A stretch of 64,000 nucleotides of DNA from Bowdeniella nasicola (GTDB lineage Bacteria > Actinomycetota > Actinomycetes > Actinomycetales > Actinomycetaceae): positions 147,627 through 211,626 of the forward strand of contig NZ_FNQV01000004.1 of the NCBI RefSeq assembly GCF_900107735.1. Reading direction: 5' to 3'. A model generated the notes under the pieces. It was not told the DNA's origin and did not search any database. It saw only the letters and a program-made list of their open reading frames with translations. This document shows, piece by piece, positions 8,382-17,256 of this stretch. Position numbers and translations under genes: made by a program. Numbering within the stretch: the first letter of the stretch is position 1; every line of letters begins with the position of its first letter.

Positions 8382-10550
8382 CTACCTGTTCTTCGCCTCG
8401 CTCGGAGCCATGTCCGCGGGTGCGCTCCCATCTGCCGTCTTGACGACGCTCACCTCAGCTGCCTTGATGACGGCGACAAGTGGCGTGCCGACCTCGATGC
8501 CGAGGGCGCGCACCGAGCCGAGGGTGATGTCCGCGCTGAGCCGCCAGGTGCGGGGTGCGGCGGCGGTGCGGGGTGCGGCGGCGGTGCGGGCCTCGGGGCG
8601 CAGCACGTCGAGGGTGATGCGCGCGAGACGCCCGGCCGATTCGATGCCGACGACGCGCGTGGCGAGCACGTTGCGCGGGGAGCCGGCGGGCTCCGTGCCG
8701 GCCGGGTAGAGCGAGACAGCCGAGGGCGGGAACAGCGCGACGGCGCGGCAGGAGGCGAGCTCGCGCGCGTCGGCCTCGCTGTCCGCGATGCCCGTGATGG
8801 CGAACGGATCGGCGGCGATCGTCACGAGGTGCGGGTCCGCGGGCTCCGCGTCGTCGCGGTAGGCGCGGCCGATGAGCATGTTCATGCCCGCGAGTGCCGC
8901 GGTGAACTCGGTGCGCGGGTGCGTGAGGATTTCGGGCGCGGGACCCTGCTCGATGACGTGGCCGTCGTCGAGGACCACGACGTGGGTGGCGAGCGAGGCG
9001 ACGTCGAGCAGGTTGTGGGTGACGAGGACGACGGTGGGGCGGGTGGCGGCGAAACGGCGCGCGAGCAGGGAGCGGATGGCTGCGGCGGCGTCGACGTCGA
9101 GGGCGGCCATGGGCTCGTCGAGGAAGACGACGGCCGGATCGGTGGCGAGCGCGCGGGCGAGGGAGACGCGGGCGGCTTGGCCGCCGGAGAGCTGGAAGGG
9201 GCGGCGCTCGGCGAGGTGCGCGCAGCCGACGGCGGTGAGCTCGCGGCGGGCGCGGGCGCGGGCGGCGGCGGTGCGGTGGCCTCGGGCGCGCAGGCCGAAG
9301 GCGACGTTATCGAGCACGGACAGGTGTGGCAGCAGCAGCGGGCGCTGGGCGAGCAGAGCGATGCCGCGGTCGCGGGTTGGCACGTGCGTGGTGGCGTCAT
9401 CGAGGACGCGCTCGCCGATGCGCACGGTGGAGCCGGGGCCCTCGAGCAGGCCGCTCATGACCTGCACGCAGGTGGATTTGCCGGAGCCGTTGCGACCGAG
9501 CAGCGCGACGACGTCGCCGGGCGCAACGTCGAGATGGACGTCGGTGCCACGCTCGGGAACGGCGATGTGTGCGCGGATGGCGCGGCCGCGCGGGGCAGTT
9601 CGGGCTGCGGTTTTCGCACCTGGCCCGTCGACGGATTCCGGGGATGCGGGGCCGCGAGTATGGGAGGCGTCGGGGGTATCTGCGGCGGCGGTGTTGGCGG
9701 CGGTGTCGGCGCCGGTGTCGGCGCCCGGGAGCTGATCGTCGTCGGATATTGCGGCGCGCCTCGTCGTGCCCGTGTGTTGCCAGGCCGTGATGGCGACGAC
9801 GAGGATCGCGACGACGATGAGGACGGCGGCGAGGGCGAGCGCGATGTCGGGATCGGTTTCGCGCTGGAGGTAGATCTCCAGCGGCATCGTGCGGGTGACG
9901 CCGGTGAGCGAGCCGGCGAAGGTGAGCGTCGCGCCGAATTCGCCGAGCGAGCGGGCGAGCGCGAGCGCCGTGCCCTGCGCGATCGCGGGGGCGACGAGCG
10001 GCAGCGTCACACGGCCAAGGATGCGCGAGGGGCCCGCGCCGAGCGTCGCAGCAATCGATTCGTGCCCTTTTTCTCGCACCTGCAGCGCGCCCTGCAACGC
10101 GACGACGAGGAAGGGCATCGAAACGAACGTCTGCGCCATGATGACGGCCGTCGTCGTGAATCCGATCTGGATGCCGATCGCGTCGAGCCAGGATCCGATG
10201 AGGCCGCGGCGCCCGAAGGTTTGCAGCAGGGCGAGGCCGGCGACGACGGGCGGCAGCGCCATCGGCAGCAGGACGAGGATGCGCGCGATCTTCACGCCGC
10301 GCCAGGAGCCGGACAGCAGCACGGAGGTGGGGATGCCGAGCACGACCGCGAGCACCGTGGAGGCGAGGCACGTCTTCAGCGAGAGCCACAGGGCCGTGCG
10401 CGCGTCGCCCTCTGCCATGATCTCGCCGATGCGGGCCCACGGCACGCGCGTGCCGAGGCCAACAAGGGGGATCGCGAGCGCCGCAAGGCCCAGGCCGGCC
10501 AGCAGGTAGAGCCACGCCGGCACAGTGCCGCGACGCAAGTTTTCTGGCAT
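8382..10550 (-). CDS. modBC: Molybdate ABC transporter, fused permease-ATPase (ModB-ModC)
   Basis: One 722-residue polypeptide joins two subunits normally encoded separately. Residues 1-260 form a five-to-six-helix ModB permease with the EAA-type loop (ESIAATLGAGPSRILG, about 164-179). A 50-residue Ala/Asp/Thr-rich linker follows (about 265-320). The ATPase has Walker A GRNGSGKST at 352-360, signature LSGGQAARVS and Walker B VVFLDEPM, and the C terminus has a TOBE/MOP-like molybdate-sensing region. With ModA at 11400-12227 it would import molybdate for the DmsABC molybdoenzyme encoded next door. It is divergent from the DUF1206 gene across 61 bases. Confidence 0.9.
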   Translation of the reverse strand: MPENLRRGTVPAWLYLLAGLGLAALAIPLVGLGTRVPWARIGEIMAEGDARTALWLSLKTCLASTVLAVVLGIPTSVLLSGSWRGVKIARILVLLPMALPPVVAGLALLQTFGRRGLIGSWLDAIGIQIGFTTTAVIMAQTFVSMPFLVVALQGALQVREKGHESIAATLGAGPSRILGRVTLPLVAPAIAQGTALALARSLGEFGATLTFAGSLTGVTRTMPLEIYLQRETDPDIALALAAVLIVVAILVVAITAWQHTGTTRRAAISDDDQLPGADTGADTAANTAAADTPDASHTRGPASPESVDGPGAKTAARTAPRGRAIRAHIAVPERGTDVHLDVAPGDVVALLGRNGSGKSTCVQVMSGLLEGPGSTVRIGERVLDDATTHVPTRDRGIALLAQRPLLLPHLSVLDNVAFGLRARGHRTAAARARARRELTAVGCAHLAERRPFQLSGGQAARVSLARALATDPAVVFLDEPMAALDVDAAAAIRSLLARRFAATRPTVVLVTHNLLDVASLATHVVVLDDGHVIEQGPAPEILTHPRTEFTAALAGMNMLIGRAYRDDAEPADPHLVTIAADPFAITGIADSEADARELASCRAVALFPPSAVSLYPAGTEPAGSPRNVLATRVVGIESAGRLARITLDVLRPEARTAAAPRTAAAPRTWRLSADITLGSVRALGIEVGTPLVAVIKAAEVSVVKTADGSAPADMAPSEAKNR
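8548..8590. repeat. 18-base tandem repeat inside modBC
   Basis: Two exact copies of an 18-base unit (gtgcggggtgcggcggcg) at 8548-8565 and 8566-8583, followed by a partial third. In the protein this gives RTAAAP twice and then RTW, in the loop between the ATPase and the final TOBE half. The unit keeps the frame, so copy-number slippage would only change linker length. Confidence 0.8.
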
Positions 10551-10611
10551 AACTGGAGGCTACCTCAGCTCGGCATTAGGGTTTTTTATAGCAAACTTTT
10601 CGGGAGGAACG

Positions 10612-11391
10612 ATGGACACGCAGGACGCGAAAAACCTGACGGAGCAGGCGGGGCGCTCTGATGTGGTGCGCACGGGGGCGCGCATCGGCCATGCGGCTAA
10701 TGGCCTGCTGCATCTCATCGTCGCCTATCTCATCGCGCAGCTCGCGCTCGGCAGCAGCCAGGAGGACACCGACCAGTCGGGTGCGCTCTCGCTGCTCGGC
10801 CAGTCCGCGCTGGGGGCCGTCTTGCTGTGGGTCGTCATCGCCGGGCTCGTGCTGCTCGCCGTCTGGCAGATCACCGAGGCGGTGACGCTGAGCAAGACGA
10901 GCAAGCGGATTTCGGCGGCGGGTAAGGCCGTCGTCTACCTCGTGATCGCGGGTGTCGCGTTCTTCATCGCGATCGGTTCGTCGACGTCCTCGGGCACCGA
11001 GGAGGAGGCGACGGGCACGGCGCTGTCGATGCCCGGCGGCCAGTTCCTCGTCGCGATCGCCGCGATCGTCATCCTCGCGATCGGTGGCTACCACATCTAC
11101 AGTGGCGCGACGGCGAAGTTCTTAGAGGATCTCGACAAGAATCCGCCCGCGTCGCTGACGGCCGCGGGCCGGATCGGCTACATCGCCAAGGGGATCGCGC
11201 TGCTCGCGACGGGCTCGCTGTTTGGTTTTGCCGCGTGGCAGCACGATGCCGAGGAAGCCGGCGGGCTGGCCGACGGGATCGAAAAGCTGCGGGAGCTCCC
11301 CTTCGGGACGATCATCTTGCTCGCGATCGCCGTCGGCTTCGCCGCCTATGGCATCTACAGCTTCGCCAAGGCGAAGTACGCCAAGGTCTAG
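10612..11391 (+). CDS. DUF1206 domain membrane protein
   Basis: A 259-residue membrane protein with six helices arranged as three internal repeats, each starting with a basic/aromatic helix entry (RTGARIGHAANGLLHLIVAYL, KRISAAGKAVVYLVIAG, TAAGRIGYIAKGIALLATG). That threefold pattern is the hallmark of DUF1206. The ATG at 10612 has GGGAGGAA directly upstream; the frame extends farther 5' but without a ribosome site. It splits the modBC and modA genes, on the opposite strand. No biochemical function is known for the family. Confidence 0.9.
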   Translation: MDTQDAKNLTEQAGRSDVVRTGARIGHAANGLLHLIVAYLIAQLALGSSQEDTDQSGALSLLGQSALGAVLLWVVIAGLVLLAVWQITEAVTLSKTSKRISAAGKAVVYLVIAGVAFFIAIGSSTSSGTEEEATGTALSMPGGQFLVAIAAIVILAIGGYHIYSGATAKFLEDLDKNPPASLTAAGRIGYIAKGIALLATGSLFGFAAWQHDAEEAGGLADGIEKLRELPFGTIILLAIAVGFAAYGIYSFAKAKYAKV

Positions 11392-11399
11392 CGCGATCG

Positions 11400-12227
11400 C
11401 TACTTGGCCGCGTCGGCGCCGGCGCCGAAGCCGTAGTCGGCGAGGATCTTCTGCCCGCGCTCGGATAGCACCAGGTCGATGAAGGCCTGGGCTGCGGCAT
11501 TGTCCGCACCCTTGGTGGTCATGGCAATCGGGTAGCGGTTGACGACCTCGTCGGCGCCGTCGACGTCAATGACCTCGACCTTGTCGCCCGCGGCCTTCGC
11601 GTCCGTCGTGTAAACGAGGCCCGCATCGGCTTCGCCGGCCTCGACCTTGCCGCGCACGTCGGTGACTTTTTGTTCCTCGGAGACGGGCTCAAGCGTGACG
11701 CCGAGGTTCTTCGCGAGGGTTTCGGTGGCGTTGCCGCACGGCACGCCGGGGGCGCACACGACGAGGCGCTTACCGGTAAGGGAGTCGTTGAGTCCCGTGA
11801 TTTCGCCCGGGTTTCCGGCGGGCACGATGAGGGTCAGGACGTTGGTGGCGAATTCCTTGGCGTCGCCAACGAGGTTTTCCTCGGTGGCGCGCGTCATGCT
11901 CTTTTCATCCGCCGAGGCGAAGACGTCCGCGGGGGCGCCTTCGGCCATCTGGTCCACGAGCGTGGAGGAGCCTTCGAAGGAGAAGGTGACAGTGACGCCG
12001 GGGTGGGTGGTGGCGAGCTCGTCGGCGATATCCGAAAATGCCTTATTCAGCGAGGCCGCGGCAAAGACGGTGACATCGCCGGAGAGGTCCTGGCTGGCGG
12101 CGGTATCCGTCGCCGCGGGCGATGCGGCCGGGGCTTGAGTTCCGCCGCCGCCGCAGGCGGACAGCAGCAGCGCGCTGGCGGCCAGGGCTGCGAACAGGGC
12201 AGAGCGCTTCGAGCGGGTCGTTGTCAT
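11400..12227 (-). CDS. modA: Molybdate ABC transporter substrate-binding lipoprotein ModA
   Basis: A 275-residue periplasmic-type binding protein with lipoprotein signal peptide (basic start, SALFAALAASALLLSAC lipobox). The mature part begins DVTVFAAASLNKAFSDIADE, the ModA signature, and contains GSSTLVDQ and APADVFASADEKSM, which line the oxyanion pocket. The start at 12227 is preceded by GGGGAGGA. It delivers molybdate or tungstate to the ModBC fusion; the two are separated only by the DUF1206 gene on the other strand. It lies just downstream of dmsC, so co-expression with the molybdoenzyme is likely. Confidence 0.93.
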   Translation of the reverse strand: MTTTRSKRSALFAALAASALLLSACGGGGTQAPAASPAATDTAASQDLSGDVTVFAAASLNKAFSDIADELATTHPGVTVTFSFEGSSTLVDQMAEGAPADVFASADEKSMTRATEENLVGDAKEFATNVLTLIVPAGNPGEITGLNDSLTGKRLVVCAPGVPCGNATETLAKNLGVTLEPVSEEQKVTDVRGKVEAGEADAGLVYTTDAKAAGDKVEVIDVDGADEVVNRYPIAMTTKGADNAAAQAFIDLVLSERGQKILADYGFGAGADAAK

Positions 12228-12256
12228 CGGGTCCTCCCCTGCGCCGCGGGATACTC

Positions 12257-12317
12257 GCGTGGCGGCTCCGGCCCGCGTCGTGGGCCGCTGGTGGCGCACA
12301 CTCCGACGCCGCCACGC
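12257..12317 (-). promoter_or_regulatory. Structured leader between dmsC and modA
   Basis: The 120 bases between the dmsC stop and the modA start hold a perfect 10-base inverted repeat, GCGTGGCGGC at 12257-12266 against GCCGCCACGC at 12308-12317. Inside its loop is a smaller hairpin (GGCCC/GGGCC around 12270-12286), and TGGCG/CGCCA halves offer an alternative pairing. No U-tract follows, so it is not a plain intrinsic terminator. It could be an attenuator or ligand-sensing leader for modA, or a transcript-end structure for dmsCBA. Confidence 0.4.
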
Positions 12318-12347
12318 TTGTCAGGCTATCGCCTTTTGCTCGCCCAG

Positions 12348-13424
12348 CTACATTCCGATGCGGGTCATCGCGTCGTAGAACAGCGACCTGCCGAGGACCT
12401 CGGAGGCGAGGACGACGACGAAGGCGCACGTCGCGACGGTCGCGAGGGTGGGCAGCGAGCGGTGGGCGGCCGCGAAGCGGTACATGAGGAACCCGAGCAG
12501 GCATGCCCCGATCATGAGCAGGAGAACGCGGGCGAGGAACCAGTTGTTGTAGAACGCGGCGCGCGAGGCCTCCGGCATGGCCGGGTCCGCGCCCATCGTT
12601 GTGAGCTGCAAGATGAGCAGGACGATCTGGGCGATGGCGAGGGCGACGATCGCGACCGCGAGGATCTCGACGGTGCGCTGCAGCATCGCCTGGGTGCGGT
12701 CATCGATCACGTCGTCGCGGCCGCCGAGGCGCCGGCGGCGCCACATCGTCACCGTGAGCAGGCCGGCCCCGACGGCGAGGGCCCCGAGGGTGAACGTCGT
12801 GACGAAGAACGTCGCGGGCGTGGTCCACAGGTGCCAGAACGGGACGGTGGGCAGGGAGGCGTAGACCATCGACATGACGTAGACGAGGCCCAGGCCGATG
12901 AGCGCGGTGATGACGCCGAGGGCCTGGCGCAGGCGCGGGCTGCCGATTTTCTTCCACTGCAGGAAGGAAAAGACGAAACCGGCCGCGGCGAATCCGACGC
13001 CGAAGAGGATCTCGCGCGAGAGCCAGCTCGAGCCGAGGTGGCGGAAGGTGTTCAGCGCGTTAAACGGGTTACCGAGGTGGAGCATCGAGCCGAGCAGGCC
13101 CAGCACGAGGATCGGGCCGATGGCGAACAGCGCCGGGTCGGTGAGCTTGTCGAGCACGTTCGTGGCGGGCACGTAGTCGAGGCCGAAGCGCTTGAGCAGC
13201 CGCGCGATCGGGTTCGTGGGCTCGCTGGTCGCGGCGCTGCTCGTCGCTGCGCTGCTCGTCGTCGCATCATCCGCGGCGGCGGGGGCGGCGCCGCGTCGTT
13301 CGGCGTCACTCAGGTGGTAGAGCCGCGGGCCGATCACCTGGATGAGCCCGAGGATCACGAAGGCGCCCACGCACATCTGCGCGAGGATCGTGAAGGAGAT
13401 GAGGGGCAGTTCGTGGACGTTCAT
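12348..13424 (-). CDS. dmsC: DMSO reductase-type anchor subunit (DmsC)
   Basis: A 358-residue integral membrane protein with eight helices, beginning MNVHELPLISFTILAQMCVG, the DmsC signature. Conserved features include HLGNPFNALNTFRHLGSSWLSRE and a final helix pair. It anchors the catalytic dimer and passes electrons from menaquinol to the iron-sulfur subunit. Between helices one and two there is an extra Ala/Ser/Thr-rich loop (ATTSSAATSSAATSEPT), absent from enterobacterial DmsC. It is last in the dmsA-dmsB-dmsC unit, two bases after dmsB. Confidence 0.92.
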   Translation of the reverse strand: MNVHELPLISFTILAQMCVGAFVILGLIQVIGPRLYHLSDAERRGAAPAAADDATTSSAATSSAATSEPTNPIARLLKRFGLDYVPATNVLDKLTDPALFAIGPILVLGLLGSMLHLGNPFNALNTFRHLGSSWLSREILFGVGFAAAGFVFSFLQWKKIGSPRLRQALGVITALIGLGLVYVMSMVYASLPTVPFWHLWTTPATFFVTTFTLGALAVGAGLLTVTMWRRRRLGGRDDVIDDRTQAMLQRTVEILAVAIVALAIAQIVLLILQLTTMGADPAMPEASRAAFYNNWFLARVLLLMIGACLLGFLMYRFAAAHRSLPTLATVATCAFVVVLASEVLGRSLFYDAMTRIGM

Positions 13425-13426
13425 TG

Positions 13427-14044
13427 CTAGATCTCCCGCGGGTTCATGATCTGGCCCGTGCCGGAGCCGGAGGTTTGCGCATCGCGGTGCGGCGTAATGA
13501 CGAGGTGCGGCCGGGTGATCGAGGGATCGGGCAGCGGCTCGGTGTTATCGACGTGGCCGTGCTCATCGCGCAGCTCGTCGATAGGGCCCCAGCCGAGCGC
13601 CCGCGAGGGGCAGGCGGCGACGCAGGCCGGGTCCTTGCCCTCGGAGCGGTAATCGGCGCACAGGTCGCACTTGGTCATGTGGCCAAGGCCGGGGTGGTAC
13701 TGCGGCGCGGAATAGGGGCAGGCCCATTCGCAATACCGGCAGCCGACGCACTTATCGGCGTCGACGGAGACCGTACCGTCCTCGTTTTGGTGCATCGCCG
13801 TCGTCGGGCAGACCTTGACGCAGATCGGGTCCTCGCAGTGGTTGCACGAGATCGAGGTGTAGTAGGAAAAGACGTTGGGCGTGACGGTGTTGCCGTCACG
13901 CTGCCAGCTGCCGCCGGTGTATTCGACGACGCGGCGCCAGGTGACGCCTTCGGGCAGCGAGTGCTTATCCTTGCAGGCGATCTGGCAGGCCTTGCAGCCG
14001 TTGCACAGGGTCTGGTTGAAGTAGAATCCGAGTTTTTCCGCCAT
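13427..14044 (-). CDS. dmsB: DMSO reductase-type iron-sulfur subunit (DmsB)
   Basis: A 205-residue ferredoxin-like subunit with four cysteine clusters that bind [4Fe-4S] centres: CNGCKACQIAC, CNHCEDPICVKVC, CVGCRYCEWAC and CDLC with CVAACPSRAL. It relays electrons from DmsC to the molybdopterin site of DmsA and is carried out with DmsA by the Tat system. Length and motif order match DmsB. The gene sits 16 bases after dmsA and two bases before dmsC. Confidence 0.95.
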   Translation of the reverse strand: MAEKLGFYFNQTLCNGCKACQIACKDKHSLPEGVTWRRVVEYTGGSWQRDGNTVTPNVFSYYTSISCNHCEDPICVKVCPTTAMHQNEDGTVSVDADKCVGCRYCEWACPYSAPQYHPGLGHMTKCDLCADYRSEGKDPACVAACPSRALGWGPIDELRDEHGHVDNTEPLPDPSITRPHLVITPHRDAQTSGSGTGQIMNPREI

Positions 14045-14060
14045 GATGTCTCACCGTGCC

Positions 14061-16712
14061 TTATGCGTGGGTGCCGGCGTCGGCGGTCCCGAGCGCGATC
14101 GCGGCGAAGGCGGCGGCCTGGCGCGCGATGTCGTTCGGGCTCGAGCCGGACGCGGTCTCGAAGGTGGATGTGTAGGTCACCGGGGCTTCGTTGAGGTCGA
14201 TGTGCCGATCCGGGTCCGGATAGCTGGCGCCGGCGGGGGCCAGTTCGACTTCGACGAGGACGGTGTGTTGGCCGTTGCCCTTGGCGTACGGCGTCTTGTG
14301 TTGGCTAGTCAACATGTTGACGGCGCCGCCGTGATCGACTCCGTCGGCGTCGATGTTGAGCCAGGCGCCCTGCGGCACGGAGATGACGCCGGGCATGATG
14401 CGGGGCGTGACCATGGCGGGCAGCTGAATGGTGCCGCGATCATTGTGGATGCGGACCATGTCGTTGTTCTCGATGCCGCGATCCTTCGCGTCGAGGGTGT
14501 TGATCCACGCGCGCTGGTGGTGGGCCTCGCGGTTGAGCGTGAGGTTGCCGTAGGTGGAGTGCGTGCGGCCCTTAAAGTGGTGGCCGATGCACTGCAGCGG
14601 GTACTTCTCGTTCTTGCGGGCTTCCAGCGCGCCTTCCCAGGTGTCCACGTGCTCGGGCAGCGCGGTGATCTTGTCGCCCGGTAGCGCGTCGGGGAACTCC
14701 CACGTCTTGGACATGTCCCACAGCTGCTTGGAGAAGATCTCGATCTTGCCGCTCGGGGTATCGAGCGGGTTGGCGTCGGGATCGTCGCGGAAATCCTTCA
14801 GCGCGACCGTCAGGCCATCGGGGTTGTAGTACCGGTAGACGCCCTGCTCACGTAGTTCGTCGAAGCTCGGGAAATCGGGGTGCTCGGCGACCGTTTGCTC
14901 CTGCATCCAGCGCGCCCAGCCCTCCAGATCCCGGCCCTCGGTGAACTCCTCTTCGATGCCCATCCGCTTGGCAATCTCGGTGCACATTTCGTAGGCGGGC
15001 TTGGACTCAAAGATCGGTTCGATCGCCTTTTCGCCCATGATGAGGTAGGCCATATCGCCGGTGTATTCGCTCGGGATGAGGTCCCAGCGCTCGGAGGTGG
15101 TGCAGTCCGGCAGGATGAGGTCGGACATCCGGGCCGTCGCGGTGAACTGGTTGTCGACGGTGACGACGAATTCGCATTTGGTTTCGTCATCGAGGACGGC
15201 GCGGGTCTTGTTGATGTCGCCGTGCTGGCTGCCGGACATGTTCGAGCCGTAGTTGAGCAGGAACTTGATACCGGTTTGCAGGCGTTCGCGGCCGCGCACG
15301 CCGTCCTTGAGCTCAGTCATCTCTTCGCCGTGGTCGATCGCGTCGACCCAGGAGTAGCACGAGATCGTCGTCGTGACGGGGTTGTCGCCGTCGGGGAACC
15401 ACTGCGTGACCGGCCAGTAGTAGCCTTCGCGGCCGCCGGTGCCGCCGCCGGGGATGCCGATGTTTCCGGTGAGCGCAGCCAGTGTGTAGATGGCGCGGGC
15501 CTGGTTCTCGCCGTTGGCGTGGCGCTGCGGCCCCCAGCCCTGGGAGATGTTGACTGGCTTGGTGGTGCCGAGTTCGCGCGCGAAGGAGACGATCTTGTGG
15601 GCGGGCACGCCGGTGATGTCGGCCGCCCATTCCGGGGTCTTTTCGACGCCGTCCTCGCCCTGGCCCATGATGTAGGCGCGGTAGGAGTTGTTCGCCGGCA
15701 CGCCGTCGGGCATGTGCTCTTCGTCGTGGCCGATGCAGTACTTATCGAGGAAGGCGGTATCGGCGAGGTTCTCGGTGAACAGGACGTGGGCGATGCCCGC
15801 AACGAGGGCCGCGTCGGTGCCGGGGCGAGGCGCGATCCAGTCGTCGGCGAGCACGGAAGCGGAGTCCGAGTAGCGCGGATCGACGACGATGATGCGCAGG
15901 CCCTTTTGGTGGGCGAAGTTCGACACGAAGGTCAGGCCGCCGCCGCTCATGCGGGTTTCTTGTGGGTTGTTACCCCACAGCACGAGGAGTTTGGAGTTCT
16001 CGATGGCGTCTTCAAACGAGTTGGAGATCTGCTCATCGGGGGCGCCGTAGTGGAAACGGGTGCACTGCGAGATCTGCAGGTAGGAGTAGTTACCGTAGTA
16101 GCCGAGGAAGCCGCCGAGTAGGTTGAACAGCCGCGGCCAGCCGCCGGAATAGCCCAGGTGCGCGTTCCACACGCCCGAGCCGTAGTTCTTGTAGATCGCT
16201 TCGTTGCCGTAGGTATCGATCGTATGGCGGAGTTTTTCTGCGAAGAGGTCGAAGGCCTCTTCCCACGTGATCTCCTCGAACTTGCCCTCGGAACGCTTCG
16301 CGCCCTCGACGCGCTTGAGCGGCGCCTTGATGCGGTCGGGGTTGTAGATCCGCTGACGCATGTTGCGGCCGCGCGGGCAGGCGCGGATCTGGCGCCCGAG
16401 CAGCGAGTCGTCGCCGGTGTTGTCCGGCAGGACGCGCACGATCTGTCCGTCGTTGACGACGAGGCGCAGCGGGCAGCGCGAGCCACAGTTCACGACGCAC
16501 GCGGACCAGACTTCCTTGGCGCCATCGGGCAGCGGGCGGTATTCGACGTTGCGGTTATCGAGGCCGAAGGTGTCGGACTCGGAGGAGCACCCGGCCGCGG
16601 ACATGAGCGCGGCGCCGGCCCCCACGGCCGAGCCCCAGGCCAGGACCGAACGGCGGGTCATTCCGGGGCGTGGTTCCGCCTCGCTGGCTCGTTCACCTGA
16701 ATCGATCGTCAT
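14061..16712 (-). CDS. dmsA: Tat-exported molybdopterin oxidoreductase, DMSO reductase-type catalytic subunit (DmsA)
   Basis: An 883-residue catalytic subunit of an anaerobic respiratory reductase for DMSO, TMAO or a related S- or N-oxide. A twin-arginine leader (MTRRSVLAWGSAVGAGAAL) precedes the iron-sulfur motif (CVVNCGSRC, then RACPRGRN), which keeps all four cysteines. Typical molybdopterin guanine dinucleotide contacts follow (LLVLWGNNPQET, VVDPRYSDSA, GNIGIPGGGTGG). I start at the ATG at 16712, preceded by GGAGG, rather than the frame's earlier ATG. Substrate assignment rests on family only. The molybdate transporter genes directly downstream would supply its metal. Confidence 0.93.
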   Translation of the reverse strand: MTIDSGERASEAEPRPGMTRRSVLAWGSAVGAGAALMSAAGCSSESDTFGLDNRNVEYRPLPDGAKEVWSACVVNCGSRCPLRLVVNDGQIVRVLPDNTGDDSLLGRQIRACPRGRNMRQRIYNPDRIKAPLKRVEGAKRSEGKFEEITWEEAFDLFAEKLRHTIDTYGNEAIYKNYGSGVWNAHLGYSGGWPRLFNLLGGFLGYYGNYSYLQISQCTRFHYGAPDEQISNSFEDAIENSKLLVLWGNNPQETRMSGGGLTFVSNFAHQKGLRIIVVDPRYSDSASVLADDWIAPRPGTDAALVAGIAHVLFTENLADTAFLDKYCIGHDEEHMPDGVPANNSYRAYIMGQGEDGVEKTPEWAADITGVPAHKIVSFARELGTTKPVNISQGWGPQRHANGENQARAIYTLAALTGNIGIPGGGTGGREGYYWPVTQWFPDGDNPVTTTISCYSWVDAIDHGEEMTELKDGVRGRERLQTGIKFLLNYGSNMSGSQHGDINKTRAVLDDETKCEFVVTVDNQFTATARMSDLILPDCTTSERWDLIPSEYTGDMAYLIMGEKAIEPIFESKPAYEMCTEIAKRMGIEEEFTEGRDLEGWARWMQEQTVAEHPDFPSFDELREQGVYRYYNPDGLTVALKDFRDDPDANPLDTPSGKIEIFSKQLWDMSKTWEFPDALPGDKITALPEHVDTWEGALEARKNEKYPLQCIGHHFKGRTHSTYGNLTLNREAHHQRAWINTLDAKDRGIENNDMVRIHNDRGTIQLPAMVTPRIMPGVISVPQGAWLNIDADGVDHGGAVNMLTSQHKTPYAKGNGQHTVLVEVELAPAGASYPDPDRHIDLNEAPVTYTSTFETASGSSPNDIARQAAAFAAIALGTADAGTHA

Positions 16713-17256
16713 GGTCTGCCTCCTGATGACCCGGTCTACCTGTGTCACGAGTGGGGCTGCGCGAGTTTTTTCGCTAACAATGCCCCACACCAATTTTTAT
16801 ATACGATTTCGCTGGTGTCTCCATTGTGGTGACAGCAGTGTCGGAGAAACCTGGGACTCTCGTCCTACTTCGCCCATGAATTTGCCGGAATACCGCAGAA
16901 AAACCAATGTAATGTTCACCCAAAACAGCAGCCTCAGAAGAGCCGCTGATCGTGGACCATGGACAGGAGCAATTACCCAACGTCAGAGTTGCGAAAAATA
17001 TGGTTTCGATAGTCGCAATAAAGCCCACAAAAACCCCAAGCGATAAATCATGAAGGTCATTCCATGCAGAATGAGTCTGAGCTCATTGGAACGCTGTGGG
17101 CGGGTCAAACATCGGCGTGAGTTCGATATAGGCGGAATCCAGGCCACGGTGACAATGAGAGCCTCGCACGTGGGCGCCCCACCGCCGATTAGTCGGTTTC
17201 GCCTCCGCTTCTCCGTTACGATCAACTCACCACCAACCCATGTTAAGGAGCTCACA
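16713..17256. other. 544-base intergenic region upstream of dmsA
   Basis: I see no convincing gene here. It separates the divergent dmsABC unit and the HsdR-N-like gene and should hold both promoters. It is clearly more AT-rich than its surroundings, with a T/A tract around 16795-16806 that could be a dmsA promoter core. A weak inverted repeat, TTGCGA at 16989-16994 against TCGCAA at 17013-17018, is the only other structure. I found no clear FNR- or NarL-type site. Confidence 0.5.

Noticed and set aside
8548..8590. Phase-variable repeat in modBC
   Set aside because: The repeat unit is 18 bases, a multiple of three, so slippage would not switch the gene off.
7293..10661. A 1122-residue open frame on the + strand across pfkB and modBC
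   Set aside because: It is the antisense shadow of two clearly conserved genes in high-GC DNA; the translation is Gly/Arg/Glu-rich without domains.
14880..16121. A 413-residue + strand frame opposite dmsA
   Set aside because: Shadow of the molybdoenzyme gene; no recognisable domain and composition typical of antisense high-GC frames.
16774..17028. An 84-residue minus-strand frame upstream of dmsA
   Set aside because: GTG start without ribosome site, no regular hydrophobic pattern past the first helix and no recognisable family; treated as intergenic.
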